From CAVYHX01 sp963768415 (GTDB taxonomy: Bacteria > Pseudomonadota > Gammaproteobacteria > UBA9214), in the NCBI GenBank assembly GCA_963768415.1, contig CAVYHX010000023.1:1-64000 (forward strand): 64,000 bases of DNA, in the 5' to 3' direction. Below, piece after piece: positions 1 to 9,516 of this stretch. Position numbers and translations under genes: made by a program. The notes beneath the pieces are model-generated. The model worked only from the letters and a program-made list of their open reading frames with translations. It made no database searches and was not told where the DNA came from. How positions within the stretch are numbered: position 1 is the stretch's first letter; the number at the start of each line of letters is the position of its first letter.

Positions 1-417
1 CGGCGGTATCGGCGGTACATCAGCCGTTTCACCACCCGCAGCCGCCTGCACGGCCAGGGTGCCGATGACATCGTCGGCTTCCACCCCCGGCACCTGCAGC
101 AAGGGCAGACCCAGGGCGCGCACCAGCGCCAGTAACGGTTCGACCTGTGCGGCCAGCTCGTCCGGCATGGGCGGGCGATTGGCCTTGTATTCGGCAAACA
201 TCTCGTCCCTGAAGGTCTTGCCCCGCGCATCGAACACCACGGCCATGTGTTCCGGATCGTATTCGGTGCGCAGGCTGCGCAGCATGTTGATAACCCCGTA
301 TACCGCACCGGTCGGTTCACCGCGGGAAGTGGTCAGCGGCGGCAGCGCGTGAAACGCCCGGTACAGATAGGACGAGCCGTCAACCAGCAACAGGGGTCTG
401 GATTGTTTTGCAGACAT
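1..417 (-). CDS. polA: DNA polymerase I, N-terminal part (runs off the window start)
   Basis: Only the first 139 codons are present, covering the 5'-3' exonuclease domain that removes RNA primers and flaps during replication and repair. The ATG is at 417. Visible family motifs are VDGSSYLYRAFHALPP near the N-terminus, VVFDARGKTFR, YKANRPPMP and GVEADDVIGTLA, which carry acidic metal-binding residues. Just after that the family normally reads VLISTGDKD, but here the visible end is GGETADVPPIPP, a proline-rich stretch that does not match; it may be an insertion or a sequence problem at the window edge. The gene is divergent from the LOG gene and close to the DUF2782 gene, a common gammaproteobacterial neighbourhood. 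Identification is firm; the rest of the protein cannot be assessed. Confidence 0.93.
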   Translation of the reverse strand, partial: MSAKQSRPLLLVDGSSYLYRAFHALPPLTTSRGEPTGAVYGVINMLRSLRTEYDPEHMAVVFDARGKTFRDEMFAEYKANRPPMPDELAAQVEPLLALVRALGLPLLQVPGVEADDVIGTLAVQAAAGGETADVPPIPP

Positions 418-531
418 TAAGTGTTCTTGTCGTTGCGCCGCCGGCATGCGCCCCGCGGCAGGCAGATGTTGCAGGCCGCCATGGTATCATCAAAACGACC
501 CGCAACTTACGGAGAACGCGCCGGACAGATC

Positions 532-1257
532 ATGAGTGACCAATCCCGAGTCAAGCAGCATGGCATGCTCCCCAAGAACGATACCCAGCTGACCCGTGAA
601 TCCTGGAAAATTTTCCAGATCATGGCCGAGTTCGTGGAAGGTTTCGAGCGCCTCGCCCATATCAAGCCCTCGGTCAGCGTTTTCGGATCCGCCAGGACGC
701 CGCGCGACCATCCCCGTTATCAGCAGGCCGAAGCGATCGCGCGCGCGCTGTCGGATGCCGGCTTTGCCGTGGTCAGCGGCGGCGGACCGGGCATCATGGA
801 GGCCGCCAACAAGGGTGCCTACGCCGGCAAATCACCGAGTATCGGCCTGAATATCCAGTTGCCGCAGGAACAGGCGGGCAACCCGTTCCAGGACATCGAG
901 CTCAATTTCCGGCATTTCTTTTCGCGCAAGGTCATGTTTGTCAAATATGCCTCGGCCTACGTGGTCTGCCCGGGTGGTTTCGGCACCCTGGACGAACTGG
1001 CCGAAATCCTGACTCTCGTGCAAACCGGCAAGACACGGCGCATCCCCGTCATTCTGGTCGGCTCCGAGTTCTGGAGCGGGCTGATAGACTGGCTCAGGGA
1101 CACCCTTGTCAGCGAGGGCACCATAGCGGCCAAGGATCTGGACCTGTTTCAGGTGGTGGATGAGGCGCAAGCGGTCGTCGATGCCATTTTCGATTATTAT
1201 GAACACAAGAGCTTTGAACCGTCCGAAAAGGACCGGCAAAAACTACTGGAACTCTAG
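532..1257 (+). CDS. LOG-family protein (nucleotide 5'-monophosphate phosphoribohydrolase type, TIGR00730)
   Basis: A Rossmann-fold protein of 241 residues. Members of this family cleave the N-glycosidic bond of nucleoside monophosphates (cytokinin-activating LOG enzymes and bacterial relatives). The signature is clear: SGGGPGIMEAANKGA for the nucleotide loop and PGGFGTLDE for the catalytic motif with its Glu. The frame is open upstream to 421, but the start chosen is the ATG at 532 (MSDQSRVKQHG) because the upstream extension is Arg-rich and unlike the family; the ATG at 481 is a third possibility. It is divergent from polA and 11 bases upstream of the DUF2782 gene, so the two are probably co-transcribed. 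The physiological substrate cannot be told from sequence. Confidence 0.9.
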   Translation: MSDQSRVKQHGMLPKNDTQLTRESWKIFQIMAEFVEGFERLAHIKPSVSVFGSARTPRDHPRYQQAEAIARALSDAGFAVVSGGGPGIMEAANKGAYAGKSPSIGLNIQLPQEQAGNPFQDIELNFRHFFSRKVMFVKYASAYVVCPGGFGTLDELAEILTLVQTGKTRRIPVILVGSEFWSGLIDWLRDTLVSEGTIAAKDLDLFQVVDEAQAVVDAIFDYYEHKSFEPSEKDRQKLLEL

Positions 1258-1268
1258 AGTAACGCGCC

Positions 1269-1598
1269 ATGAATAAAATGATCCTTGTCCTGCTGCTGGC
1301 TTGCACTACCAACTGCCTTGCCCAGCAAACCGCAATGGAGCCACTGCCCAAGGCGGCTCCGCCACCATCCAGTGGCATCGATGAAGAGCTGGAACCCGAG
1401 GTCAATATCATCCGCCGCGATGATGCCGTTGTGCACGAATACAGTCTCAATGGCCAGATTTACATGATCAGGGTAGAGCCCGTGCGCGGCTACCCGTACT
1501 ACCTGATCGACACGGACGGCGACGGCTCGCTGGATGCACGCCGCCGCCAGATCGATCCGGAACTGGTTGTTCCCAACTGGATGATCTACCGGTGGTAA
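1269..1598 (+). CDS. DUF2782 family periplasmic protein
   Basis: A small protein of 109 residues with a signal peptide (hydrophobic MILVLLLACTTNCLA, predicted cleavage around residue 19) followed by a Pro-rich linker and a compact C-terminal domain ending in VPNWMIYRW. The pattern of conserved hydrophobic and acidic residues (GYPYYLIDTDGDG) matches DUF2782, a family of unknown function commonly encoded beside polA in gammaproteobacteria (for example in Pseudomonas). The cysteine near the end of the signal region (TTNCLA) could mark a lipoprotein, but the -3 to +1 box is not typical. No function is assigned. Confidence 0.85.
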   Translation: MNKMILVLLLACTTNCLAQQTAMEPLPKAAPPPSSGIDEELEPEVNIIRRDDAVVHEYSLNGQIYMIRVEPVRGYPYYLIDTDGDGSLDARRRQIDPELVVPNWMIYRW

Positions 1599-1680
1599 AC
1601 CATCACCGTCACAGCAGTTAACTCCCTGGTTATCGATGCTCTTCCGGCTGCGCTGCTGAAGCAGCGCTGAGACACGCAGC

Positions 1681-2232
1681 ATGTACGCACGCCTGCAAAC
1701 CCTGGCCCGCGGCATAGACCGGCTCGCAGAACTCACCGGCCGCTGTGTTGCATGGCTGACACTGGGGCTGGTTTGCGTCACCTTCGCCGTGGTTGTTCTC
1801 CGCTACCTGTTCAATTTCGGCTCCATTGCAATGCAGGAACTGATCACCTACCTGCATGCAACGGTTTTCATGCTCGGCGCCGCCTATACCCTGCGCCATA
1901 ACGGCCATGTACGGGTTGATATTTTCTACCGGCAATGGACGGTACGAACACGCGCCTGGATCGACCTGCTCGGCACGTTGCTGTTGTTATTTCCCGTCTG
2001 CATTTTCATCTTTTTGTCGAGTCTCGACTATGTTGACGCTTCCTGGTCAACACACGAGGGTTCACGCGAGTCCGGTGGCCTGAATGCCGTGTACCTGCTG
2101 AAGACAGCTATTCCGGTCATGGCCGTCATGCTTGTGCTGCAGGGTTGCGCGACGGTTGTGCACAGCATTCTGGTGATCACCGGCAAGCCTGACGTCCAGG
2201 CGGCTGATACCGGTCTGGATCGCGAGTTGTAG
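1681..2232 (+). CDS. TRAP transporter small permease (DctQ type)
   Basis: A four-helix inner-membrane protein of 183 residues. Hydrophobic segments lie at about 23-45, 60-80, 95-120 and 140-162. The motif GSIAMQELITYLHATVFMLG followed by LRHNGHVRVD is typical of the DctQ subunit, which pairs with the large DctM subunit in periplasmic-binding-protein-dependent symport of organic acids. The stop codon is followed three bases later by the dctM start, so translation is probably coupled. The matching binding protein is about 1.7 kb away on the opposite strand. The C-terminal tail suggests the subfamily that pairs with TAT-exported binding proteins, but the substrate is unknown. Confidence 0.9.
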   Translation: MYARLQTLARGIDRLAELTGRCVAWLTLGLVCVTFAVVVLRYLFNFGSIAMQELITYLHATVFMLGAAYTLRHNGHVRVDIFYRQWTVRTRAWIDLLGTLLLLFPVCIFIFLSSLDYVDASWSTHEGSRESGGLNAVYLLKTAIPVMAVMLVLQGCATVVHSILVITGKPDVQAADTGLDREL

Positions 2233-2235
2233 ACC

Positions 2236-3627
2236 ATGGCCGAAGTGATACCACTGCTGCTGTTTCTGACGGTGTGCCTGCTGCTGATGTGTGGCTACCC
2301 GGTAGCGCTTACGCTTGCCGGCACTGCGCTCGGCTGTGCCTGGCTCGGCCAGCTGGCCGGGAGCTTCGATCCCGCCTTCCTGGATGTGCTGCCCAGCCGG
2401 CTGTACGGCATTATGACCAACGTCACGCTGATTGCCGTACCCCTGTTCGTATTCATGGGCGTCATGCTGGAACGCTCGCGGGTTGCCGAAAACCTGCTCG
2501 ATACCATGGCCGCCCTGTTTGGCCGGGTGCGTGGCGGCCTCGGTTATTCGGTCACCCTGGTGGGCATGCTGCTGGCCGCGAGCACCGGTATTGTCGGTGC
2601 CACGGTCGTAACCATGGGCCTGTTGTCACTGCCCACCATGCTGCGCCGTGGTTACGACCCGCGCATTGCTGCCGGTACCATTTGCGCGTCCGGCACGCTC
2701 GGGCAAATCATCCCGCCCTCTATCGTGCTGGTCCTGCTGGGGGATGTACTGTCATCCAGTTACCAGCAGGCACAGCTCGCCATGGGCAATTATTCCCCCG
2801 ACAATATTTCCGTCGGCGACCTGTTCACCGGCGCGCTGCTGCCGGGACTGCTGCTGGTTGGCCTGTATCTCGGATATCTTGCCTTTACCGCGGTGACGCG
2901 GCCCGCCGCCATGCCGGCGCTGACGGCCGCGGAGTGTGCCGCACAGGCTGCGAACGGGCACCTGCTGCCGCGGGTCATGAAGGTGCTGGTGCCGCCATTA
3001 CTGCTCATTGCCGGCGTGCTCGGCTCCATCCTGCTGGGACTGGCCACACCGACAGAGGCCGCGTCGGTCGGCGCCATGGGCGCTATGCTGCTGGCACTCA
3101 GCCAACGGCAGTTCAATCTGAAAATGCTGCAGGAAGTCATGCGCACGACCACGCGCGTCACCTGCATGGTGTTTCTTATCCTTATCGGGGCATCGATCTT
3201 TTCACTGGTATTTCGCGGCTTCGGTGGTGATGAAGTGGTGGCGCAGCTGCTGGGTAACATGCCGGGCGGCACCTTCGGTGCCATGCTGTCAGTGATGCTG
3301 CTGATGTTCGTCCTGGGCTTTGTGCTCGATTTTATCGAAATCACCTTCGTGGTGGTGCCGATCGTCGGGCCGGTGTTGCTGACCATGGGACTGGATCCGG
3401 TCTGGCTGGGCATCATGATCGCCCTGAACCTGCAGACATCCTTCCTGACGCCGCCCTTCGGCTTCGCTCTGTTTTACCTGCGTGGTGTTGCGCCGGCAGA
3501 AGTCAGCACCCGCCACATCTACCGGGGAGTCATGCCGTTTATCGGCCTGCAGCTGTTTATGCTCGTCATCCTGGCCATCTGGCCGCAATTGGCCACCTGG
3601 CTGCCTGCCATTGTTTACGGAAGCTGA
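2236..3627 (+). CDS. TRAP transporter large permease (DctM type)
   Basis: A polytopic membrane protein of 463 residues with about 12-13 hydrophobic segments, the sodium-coupled transport subunit of a TRAP system. Recognisable family stretches are MTNVTLIAVPLFVFMGVML, GIVGATVVTMGLLSLP, GTLGQIIPPSIVLVLLGD, LATPTEAASVGAMGA and LQTSFLTPPFGFALFYLRG. The loop around residues 175-200 (QLAMGNYSPDNISVGDLF) is longer than in short DctM proteins, as seen in the dicarboxylate-like group. It follows dctQ directly and ends 38 bases before the PagL-like gene. Confidence 0.93.
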   Translation: MAEVIPLLLFLTVCLLLMCGYPVALTLAGTALGCAWLGQLAGSFDPAFLDVLPSRLYGIMTNVTLIAVPLFVFMGVMLERSRVAENLLDTMAALFGRVRGGLGYSVTLVGMLLAASTGIVGATVVTMGLLSLPTMLRRGYDPRIAAGTICASGTLGQIIPPSIVLVLLGDVLSSSYQQAQLAMGNYSPDNISVGDLFTGALLPGLLLVGLYLGYLAFTAVTRPAAMPALTAAECAAQAANGHLLPRVMKVLVPPLLLIAGVLGSILLGLATPTEAASVGAMGAMLLALSQRQFNLKMLQEVMRTTTRVTCMVFLILIGASIFSLVFRGFGGDEVVAQLLGNMPGGTFGAMLSVMLLMFVLGFVLDFIEITFVVVPIVGPVLLTMGLDPVWLGIMIALNLQTSFLTPPFGFALFYLRGVAPAEVSTRHIYRGVMPFIGLQLFMLVILAIWPQLATWLPAIVYGS

Positions 3628-3665
3628 TATTATTGGCCACACTTCAACAAACCCGAAGGCATACC

Positions 3666-4229
3666 ATGACCAGGCCCGAAAATATCCTGCTTGCCGCAAT
3701 CCTGATGCTGGTCCAGTCCAGCGCTGTAACAGCCGCCGGCAGTCCCTGGATCGATGCCGTCTCTGTCACGCTGGGAAAGGACGATAACAGCAACGAAACC
3801 AGCATCTACCGGCTGGGCGTGCAGAACAAATGGGAACGCACCTGGTTCAATGGCGGTGCCTGGTTTCTGAACGGATACTGGGATGTCACACTCGCCTACC
3901 TGGAGTCAGACATTGATGACAGCGATCTCATCGATGTGACGCTGACACCGGTATTCAGGCTGCAGCGTGATGCGGAACTCTCCAGCGGTGTCACCCCCTT
4001 TGCCGAAGCCGGCGTTGGCCCGCACCTGATCTCGAACACCCGGCTGGGCGATCGCACCCTCTCGACTGCCTTCCAGTTAGGCTCCCTGGTCGGTCTCGGA
4101 CTGGGATTCGGAGACAACGGACAGTACCAGCTGTCTTACCGTTTTCAACACATCTCGAACGCTTCCATCAAGACGCCCAACGACGGACTTGAGTTACACT
4201 TGCTGCGCTTCGCCTACGCATTCCGTTAA
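3666..4229 (+). CDS. PagL-like lipid A 3-O-deacylase (acyloxyacyl hydrolase family)
   Basis: A secreted beta-barrel protein of 187 residues with a signal peptide (hydrophobic core NILLAAILMLVQ, cleavage near AVTAAG). PagL removes the 3-O-linked acyl chain of lipid A in the outer membrane. The catalytic triad is visible: H-I-S-N followed 11 residues on by Glu in the GLELHLL stretch, which reproduces the His-x-Ser-N and Glu+14 spacing of PagL. The protein ends in aromatic Phe-Arg, close to the C-terminal aromatic signal used for outer-membrane insertion. The ATG at 3666 is chosen because the longer frame from 3633 would put charged residues before the signal peptide. It is convergent with the dctP-like gene, with only 8 bases between stops. 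Confidence 0.87.
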   Translation: MTRPENILLAAILMLVQSSAVTAAGSPWIDAVSVTLGKDDNSNETSIYRLGVQNKWERTWFNGGAWFLNGYWDVTLAYLESDIDDSDLIDVTLTPVFRLQRDAELSSGVTPFAEAGVGPHLISNTRLGDRTLSTAFQLGSLVGLGLGFGDNGQYQLSYRFQHISNASIKTPNDGLELHLLRFAYAFR

Positions 4230-4237
4230 CACTGTTG

Positions 4238-5348
4238 TCAGCCGCCGCGCACGTTCAGATAGGCGCGCTCCGAAATATCATGCCAGGCAACGACCTGTGC
4301 ACGAAAGCTGCGGTAGGAATCATAGACTTTCGCTGACATTGCGTCCTTGTCGGCTATTTCGGCCACCACTTCTTCCGACAGGCTGCGCAGCCGTTGCAGG
4401 ACCGTGCCGGGAAATTCCCTGACATCAACCTGATGTTCGTTTATCAGCGTTTGCAGTGCGCTGTTGTTACGTGCCGTATATTCCGCCAGCATGTCCTGGT
4501 TAACGACACGACAGGCATTCAGCACGATGCTCTGCAGATCCGCCGGCAGGGCGTCCAGTGCCGCCGTATTGATTATGCATTCCAGCGTCGTGCCCGGTTC
4601 GTGCCAGCCCGGGTAATAATAGTATTTCGCCGCCTTGTACAAGCCGAAGGCCAGATCGTTGTAGGGCCCGACCCACTCGGTGGCATCGATCGCGCCGGTC
4701 TGCAAGCGAGGTGAATATTTCACCGCCGGGCAAGCTGACCGGCGTGCCGCCGGCACGACTGAGTACCTCGCCGCCAAGACCCGGAATGCGCATCTTCAGG
4801 CCACGCAGGTCATCCAGTGAATTGATCTCCCGGTTGAACCAGCCACCCATTTGCACACCGGTGTTACCTGCCGCAGCCGGTGTCAGGCCGAAGGGCGCAT
4901 ACACCTCTCGCCACAGCTCCATGCCGCCGCCGTAATACAGCCAGGCATTCATCTCCTGTGCTGTCAGTCCAAATGGAACCGCGGCAAAAAACTGTGCCGC
5001 CTCGCTCTTGCCCTTCCAGTAATACGCGGCACCATGTCCCATCTCGGCACTGCCGCCGGAGACGCTGTCGAATACTTCAAATGCCGGCACCAGTTCATTC
5101 GCGCCATATACCTTGACCTGGATACGACCGCCGCTCAATGTACCGATCAGTTCCGCGAGCTGATTGGCACCGGTGCCGAGACCCGGAAAATTCTTCGGCC
5201 AGGTGGTCACCATCTTCCAGTTCACGGTCTGCTGCGCAGCCACCGGTGCCATGGTGTCATTGGTCTGCTGCTGTCCGCACCCGGTCAGTACACTCCCTGC
5301 CAGCACCACACCGCCGCCGGCCGTGCCGAGAAAATCGCGTCGTTTCAT
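4238..5348 (-). CDS. TRAP transporter substrate-binding protein (DctP type), one frame break
   Basis: A periplasmic solute-binding subunit for the TRAP permease encoded nearby on the other strand. The N-terminus MKRRDFLGTAGG is a twin-arginine signal followed by a lipobox LTGC, so it is probably a TAT-exported lipoprotein. The mature part carries TTWPKNFPGLGTGANQLAE, MGHGAAYYWKGK and GLKMRIPGLGGEV, typical of the group that binds 2-oxo acids or related carboxylates. The frame is lost after IFTSL at about 4704; removing one base restores LQTGAIDATEWVGPY, and the C-terminal frame runs to the stop at 4238. A GGGGAAC ribosome site precedes the ATG at 5348. See the finding on single-base insertions for the likely cause. 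Confidence 0.85.
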
Positions 5349-5664
5349 AGTTCCCCCTGTAGCCGGTTTGACGACATCCCGGGCACCGCGCAGGTGCCGC
5401 ACGCCGGTCATCACGAGCTGTAAACTGAAAAGTGCCGCTATTGTATGCCAGCACGGCCACCTGGCCCGCAGGCAAGTCAACCTTAACGCAGGCAGCGTGC
5501 TGGTTCCTCACTACTATTGATATTCTAGATAGTTATGGCATAGTATTCACCGAACGCTTCCAGTGTTAAAGCTAGCGCATTAATTCTAAAACGATAACTA
5601 GCAGTGTTCACGCAACCCGGCAAACGCGAAAAGCGGCCTTGCGAGGAGCATCAGGATCAGGATT

Positions 5665-8538
5665 ATGTTGAGTGAACTGAAACGTATCCGCCTGCGCTTT
5701 ACCGGCCTGATACTCATCGGGTTACTGCTTGCACCCCTCGCCGGTCTCACCAGCGCCCTGCTGTTCGGGCTGATCGCCCCGGCTGAACTGCAATCGCGCC
5801 AGTCCATTGCTATCCTGGCCGGCTTCGTGGCCCTGATAGCCTGCTGGGCATATTACTATTTTTCCAGATATTTCAATCCGTTAAGTGAGAGCGCGGCGAA
5901 CTGGCAGCGAACCGGCCTGCTGCCCGAAGCGCAGCAGCGGCGCCTCGCAACTTTCAGCCGCGATTACTGGGGGTTTTTCCTGCTCTATGCCCTGGCGACG
6001 CCGCCGCTGTTATTCATTGTCCTCAACAAGGCCATCCCCGGTGCACTGGGTCCGTTCCTGCAACTGCTGATATTGCAACTCTCTGTCGTCGCACTGGTCG
6101 GCCTGCCCACCTACCAGCTGGCACTGGATGAGATCGGAAAACTGGCCGGGCATCTCAGTCTGCAAAATGTCCAGGTCAGCCTGAAATCCAAGCTGATGCT
6201 GATGGGCGGCTTCGTGCCCCTGCTGTGCTACAGCGTCCTGATGAACTACCACTGGCAACAGACCGGTAACCTGTCCGCCGGACACATGGCCATCTGGCTC
6301 ACGCTGGTTGTTATCACCGGTCTTATCACCCTGTTCTCGATCCGCAGTGTGGCTCGTGCGCTGGAACCTATGCAGGACATGCTGATGGGCAGCGGCGCTT
6401 CCCTGCATGCGGAGCTTGCCCTACTGCAGCCGAAATCCACTGATGAAATCGGTTATATGACCCAGTCGCTGGGAAAACTCTACCGCCGGCTGGGAGAGCA
6501 GGAAACGCATTTGCGCACGGTAGTTGAGACCGCTGCCGAAGGCATCATTACCGTCAACGACAGGGGCCTGGTGGAAAGCTTTAACCCGGCAGCCGAGAAA
6601 CTGTTCGGGTATATGGCAGCTGAAATTTGCCACCATCCGCTCAAATGGCTGATGCCGGACCTGCTTTGCAGCAGCGAAAAATCAGCGTCGGGCTGGTCTG
6701 AATATGAAGTCGAGGGCTATCACCGCAACGGCACGCTGATGCAGATATCTGCGCGGGTTACAGCCATGCAAAGCAATAACAGGCAACAGTATATCTGCAT
6801 GGTGGCGGACATCACCCGCAACAAGACTGCAGAAAACCTGTTACGTGAGGCCGAGAACCGCTACCGCGATCTGGTTGAAACAGCACATGACCTGGTCTGG
6901 ACCATGAATGCACGGGGCCAGCTGACCTACCTTAACCGTGCCTGCGAAAACATCTATGGTTATCCGCCCGAGTCCATGCTGCTGCACTCGTTCCATGAAT
7001 ACCGCTCACCCGATCATCCGCCGGCCGACAAGGAAGCCATCGACGCGCTTCTCAGGGGTACAGACCATGCTGATTTCGAGACCGTGCATCTCGACAGCGA
7101 GGGTAAACCGCACTTCCTCAGTTTCAGTGCAAAATCACACCAGGATGCGGATGGAAAAGTCGTGCAAATCAGCGGGACCGCACGCGATATTACCGAGCAA
7201 AAGGCATTTCAGCACCAGCTGTCCTATCACGCTGAACACGATGCCCTGACCGGGCTGTTCAATCGTAATTATTTCCAGCAGGAGCTGGAACGCACTGTTG
7301 CCCGCATCAGGCGCAGCGGTTCCGCCTGCGCGCTGTTTTACATCGACCTTGATCAATTCAAGTATATAAACGACACGCGCGGTCACGCGGCCGGAGACCG
7401 CCTGCTCGTGGACGTGGCCACACTGCTATCCACGCATGTGCGTGACGGTGATCTGCTGGCGCGCTTTGGCGGTGATGAATTCACCCTGTTGCTCTATAAC
7501 ATTAACGAGTGCGATGTGCTGCGCGCCGCGGACAATTTTCGCAGCCTCTGCAATGAACACAAGTTTGCCGAGGATGACAAGTTATTCAATATTCCCTGCA
7601 GTATCGGTATCGCCATGATCGATGCCAATGCAAGCACTGCCGAGGAAATGCTGTCGCATGCGGATCTGGCCTGCAACATGGCCAAGCAGCAGGGCCGCAA
7701 CCGGGTACATCTGTACAACCCGGCCGATCTCGACAAGGCTGACATGGCAGCGGACATGGGCTGGGCAGCCCAGGTCCGCAAGATGCTGGAACACGATCGC
7801 TTTCAGCTGGTCTACCAGCCCATCGTCGAAATCAGCAGCGGTGTGACGACAGATTACGAAGTGCTGGTGCGCATGGTCTGCGATGACGGCCAGGTCATCC
7901 TGCCCGGTGGTTTCATGCCGGCAGCGGAGCGCTTCGGGCTTATTCACAGTGTTGATCGCTGGATCGTGCAACGCGCGATTCAGCAGTTATGCAAACTGCA
8001 TGCGCGCGGGCAGGAGATCAGCTTCTCCATCAATCTGTCAGGCAAGGCCTTTGAAGACACCGGCCTGTTACCCCTGATTCAGCAACAGCTGGCCACGACA
8101 GGTCTTGACCCGACCTGGATTACCTTTGAAATTACCGAAACGGCTGCAATCGCCAACCTGGCAGCCGCAGAAACATTTATTGTTGCCCTGAAAGATATCG
8201 GTTGCCAGTTTGCACTGGACGACTTCGGCTCCGGTTTCTCATCATTTGCCTATCTGAAGCATCTTCCGGTCGACAAACTCAAGATAGACGGTTCTTTTGT
8301 AAAAGGCATGGCGCACAGCTCGGTCGATCAGGCCATGGTGGAATCGATGAACCAGATCGCGCATGCGCTCGGCAAGCAGACCATTGCCGAGTGTGTTGAA
8401 AACGAGGAGACCTTGCAGATCCTCCTGCAAATGGGCGTTGATCGTGCCCAGGGAAACTTCGTCGGGCGGCCGCGTGAAACGCCATTGAGAATTGCGCGCC
8501 ACACACCGCAAGCAGGCGTCGCAGCGCAACCCCACTAG
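5665..8538 (+). CDS. Membrane-bound PAS-PAS-GGDEF-EAL cyclic-di-GMP enzyme
   Basis: A 957-residue inner-membrane signalling protein. The first ~235 residues hold about six hydrophobic helices, followed by a HAMP-like linker (RALEPMQDMLMG), a PAS domain at ~275-385, a second PAS at ~390-510, GGDEF at ~525-690 and EAL at ~705-950. The cyclase motif is intact (RFGGDEF, GGDEF at residues 602-606), so c-di-GMP synthesis is possible. The EAL signature reads YEVLVRM: the metal-binding Glu and the ExLxR pattern are kept, and NLS, EITE, DDFGSGFSS and AECVEN are also present, so phosphodiesterase activity is also plausible. It is a single gene, convergent with the patatin-like gene. The ligand of the membrane region is unknown. 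Confidence 0.92.
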   Translation: MLSELKRIRLRFTGLILIGLLLAPLAGLTSALLFGLIAPAELQSRQSIAILAGFVALIACWAYYYFSRYFNPLSESAANWQRTGLLPEAQQRRLATFSRDYWGFFLLYALATPPLLFIVLNKAIPGALGPFLQLLILQLSVVALVGLPTYQLALDEIGKLAGHLSLQNVQVSLKSKLMLMGGFVPLLCYSVLMNYHWQQTGNLSAGHMAIWLTLVVITGLITLFSIRSVARALEPMQDMLMGSGASLHAELALLQPKSTDEIGYMTQSLGKLYRRLGEQETHLRTVVETAAEGIITVNDRGLVESFNPAAEKLFGYMAAEICHHPLKWLMPDLLCSSEKSASGWSEYEVEGYHRNGTLMQISARVTAMQSNNRQQYICMVADITRNKTAENLLREAENRYRDLVETAHDLVWTMNARGQLTYLNRACENIYGYPPESMLLHSFHEYRSPDHPPADKEAIDALLRGTDHADFETVHLDSEGKPHFLSFSAKSHQDADGKVVQISGTARDITEQKAFQHQLSYHAEHDALTGLFNRNYFQQELERTVARIRRSGSACALFYIDLDQFKYINDTRGHAAGDRLLVDVATLLSTHVRDGDLLARFGGDEFTLLLYNINECDVLRAADNFRSLCNEHKFAEDDKLFNIPCSIGIAMIDANASTAEEMLSHADLACNMAKQQGRNRVHLYNPADLDKADMAADMGWAAQVRKMLEHDRFQLVYQPIVEISSGVTTDYEVLVRMVCDDGQVILPGGFMPAAERFGLIHSVDRWIVQRAIQQLCKLHARGQEISFSINLSGKAFEDTGLLPLIQQQLATTGLDPTWITFEITETAAIANLAAAETFIVALKDIGCQFALDDFGSGFSSFAYLKHLPVDKLKIDGSFVKGMAHSSVDQAMVESMNQIAHALGKQTIAECVENEETLQILLQMGVDRAQGNFVGRPRETPLRIARHTPQAGVAAQPH

Positions 8539-8565
8539 TTTTCGCTTACATACACGTCAGCGCAT

Positions 8566-9516
8566 TCATGTCATGCGCAGCACATGTTCGATCTCGGGAA
8601 GCATTCTGTTGACACAATCCCTGCCTTCACTGATTGCCTCTTTTCCACGATAAAGCTCCAGCAAGCCGATATTCGCCAGCCTGGGTACCAGCAATATATC
8701 CGGCGGATCACCTGCCATTCGGCTGCGCGTAATCCTGTCCTGGGTGATACCGATCGCACTGTACAGCGCCTCGACCAGACCGGGAGGCACATCTGCCTTG
8801 TCGCCATTCTGAAAAAACCCGGGCGAGTAATTTTTAACCGTTTTTTTGAACACCGACATAATGCTGTTGTCGGGTGCAGCACTGGACTTTTTTCCCTTGT
8901 AGCGGTGCATGTGTTTACCGACGATGTCGCCATTCAAATTAACGGCTATCACGGTTTCCGCACCCAGCGCACGGCATACCGATACCGGCACCGGATTGAC
9001 CAGGCCGCCATCGACCAGCCATCTGCCGTCATTCTGGATGGGCGGAAACAGGCCGGGCAGGGACATCGAGGCCCACACGGCACTCAGTACCGGGCCGCTG
9101 GTAAACCAGACTTCCCTGCCGGTTTGCAGGTCAGTCGAAACCGTTGCAAACGGCCTCGCAAGCTCCTCTATCGTGATATCTTCGGCGCACACATGGCTGC
9201 CCAGAAAGTCCTGCAGCCGCGATGCATCGACAAAACCATTCAGGGATAAATTCAAATCAAGAAAGCGTGCAACATCCTTGCGCGTCAACGAGTAAACCCA
9301 TTCTTCCAGCGCATCCATATTACCGGCAACATATGACGCACCGACAACGGCACCGACTGAACAACCGCAGATTATGTCCGGCTCGATACCGATATCGGCA
9401 AGGGCACGTATAATTCCGATATGTGACCAGCCACGCGAGGAGCCACTGCCCAGCGCCAGACCGATCGTGCCGGATGCGGTTTTTCTGCCAACTGCCGGGC
9501 TGGTGGACTCAGCCAC
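8566..9516 (-). CDS. Patatin-like phospholipase, RssA/NTE type
   Basis: A serine lipid acyl hydrolase of about 316 residues. The patatin elements are all present: oxyanion loop GSGSSRGWSHIG, nucleophile elbow GCSVG and the catalytic-dyad motif DGGLVNPVP. The start chosen is GTG at 9516, which overlaps the uvrD stop by 8 bases and has a GGAGAG ribosome site at 9522-9527 in the uvrD coding end. The longer frame to 9612 would lie deep inside uvrD. This arrangement implies translational coupling to uvrD. The C-terminal part (about residues 195-316) is longer than in minimal patatins. The lipid substrate is unknown. Confidence 0.88.
   Translation of the reverse strand: MAESTSPAVGRKTASGTIGLALGSGSSRGWSHIGIIRALADIGIEPDIICGCSVGAVVGASYVAGNMDALEEWVYSLTRKDVARFLDLNLSLNGFVDASRLQDFLGSHVCAEDITIEELARPFATVSTDLQTGREVWFTSGPVLSAVWASMSLPGLFPPIQNDGRWLVDGGLVNPVPVSVCRALGAETVIAVNLNGDIVGKHMHRYKGKKSSAAPDNSIMSVFKKTVKNYSPGFFQNGDKADVPPGLVEALYSAIGITQDRITRSRMAGDPPDILLVPRLANIGLLELYRGKEAISEGRDCVNRMLPEIEHVLRMT

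Noticed and set aside
421..531. Upstream extension of the LOG-family gene
   Set aside because: The extra 37 residues are Arg-rich, do not resemble the family and lie in the polA promoter region.
7858..7875. EAL domain of the large GGDEF-EAL protein reads EVL, possibly inactive
   Set aside because: The metal-binding Glu and the ExLxR pattern are retained, and all other catalytic blocks are present, so inactivity is not supported.
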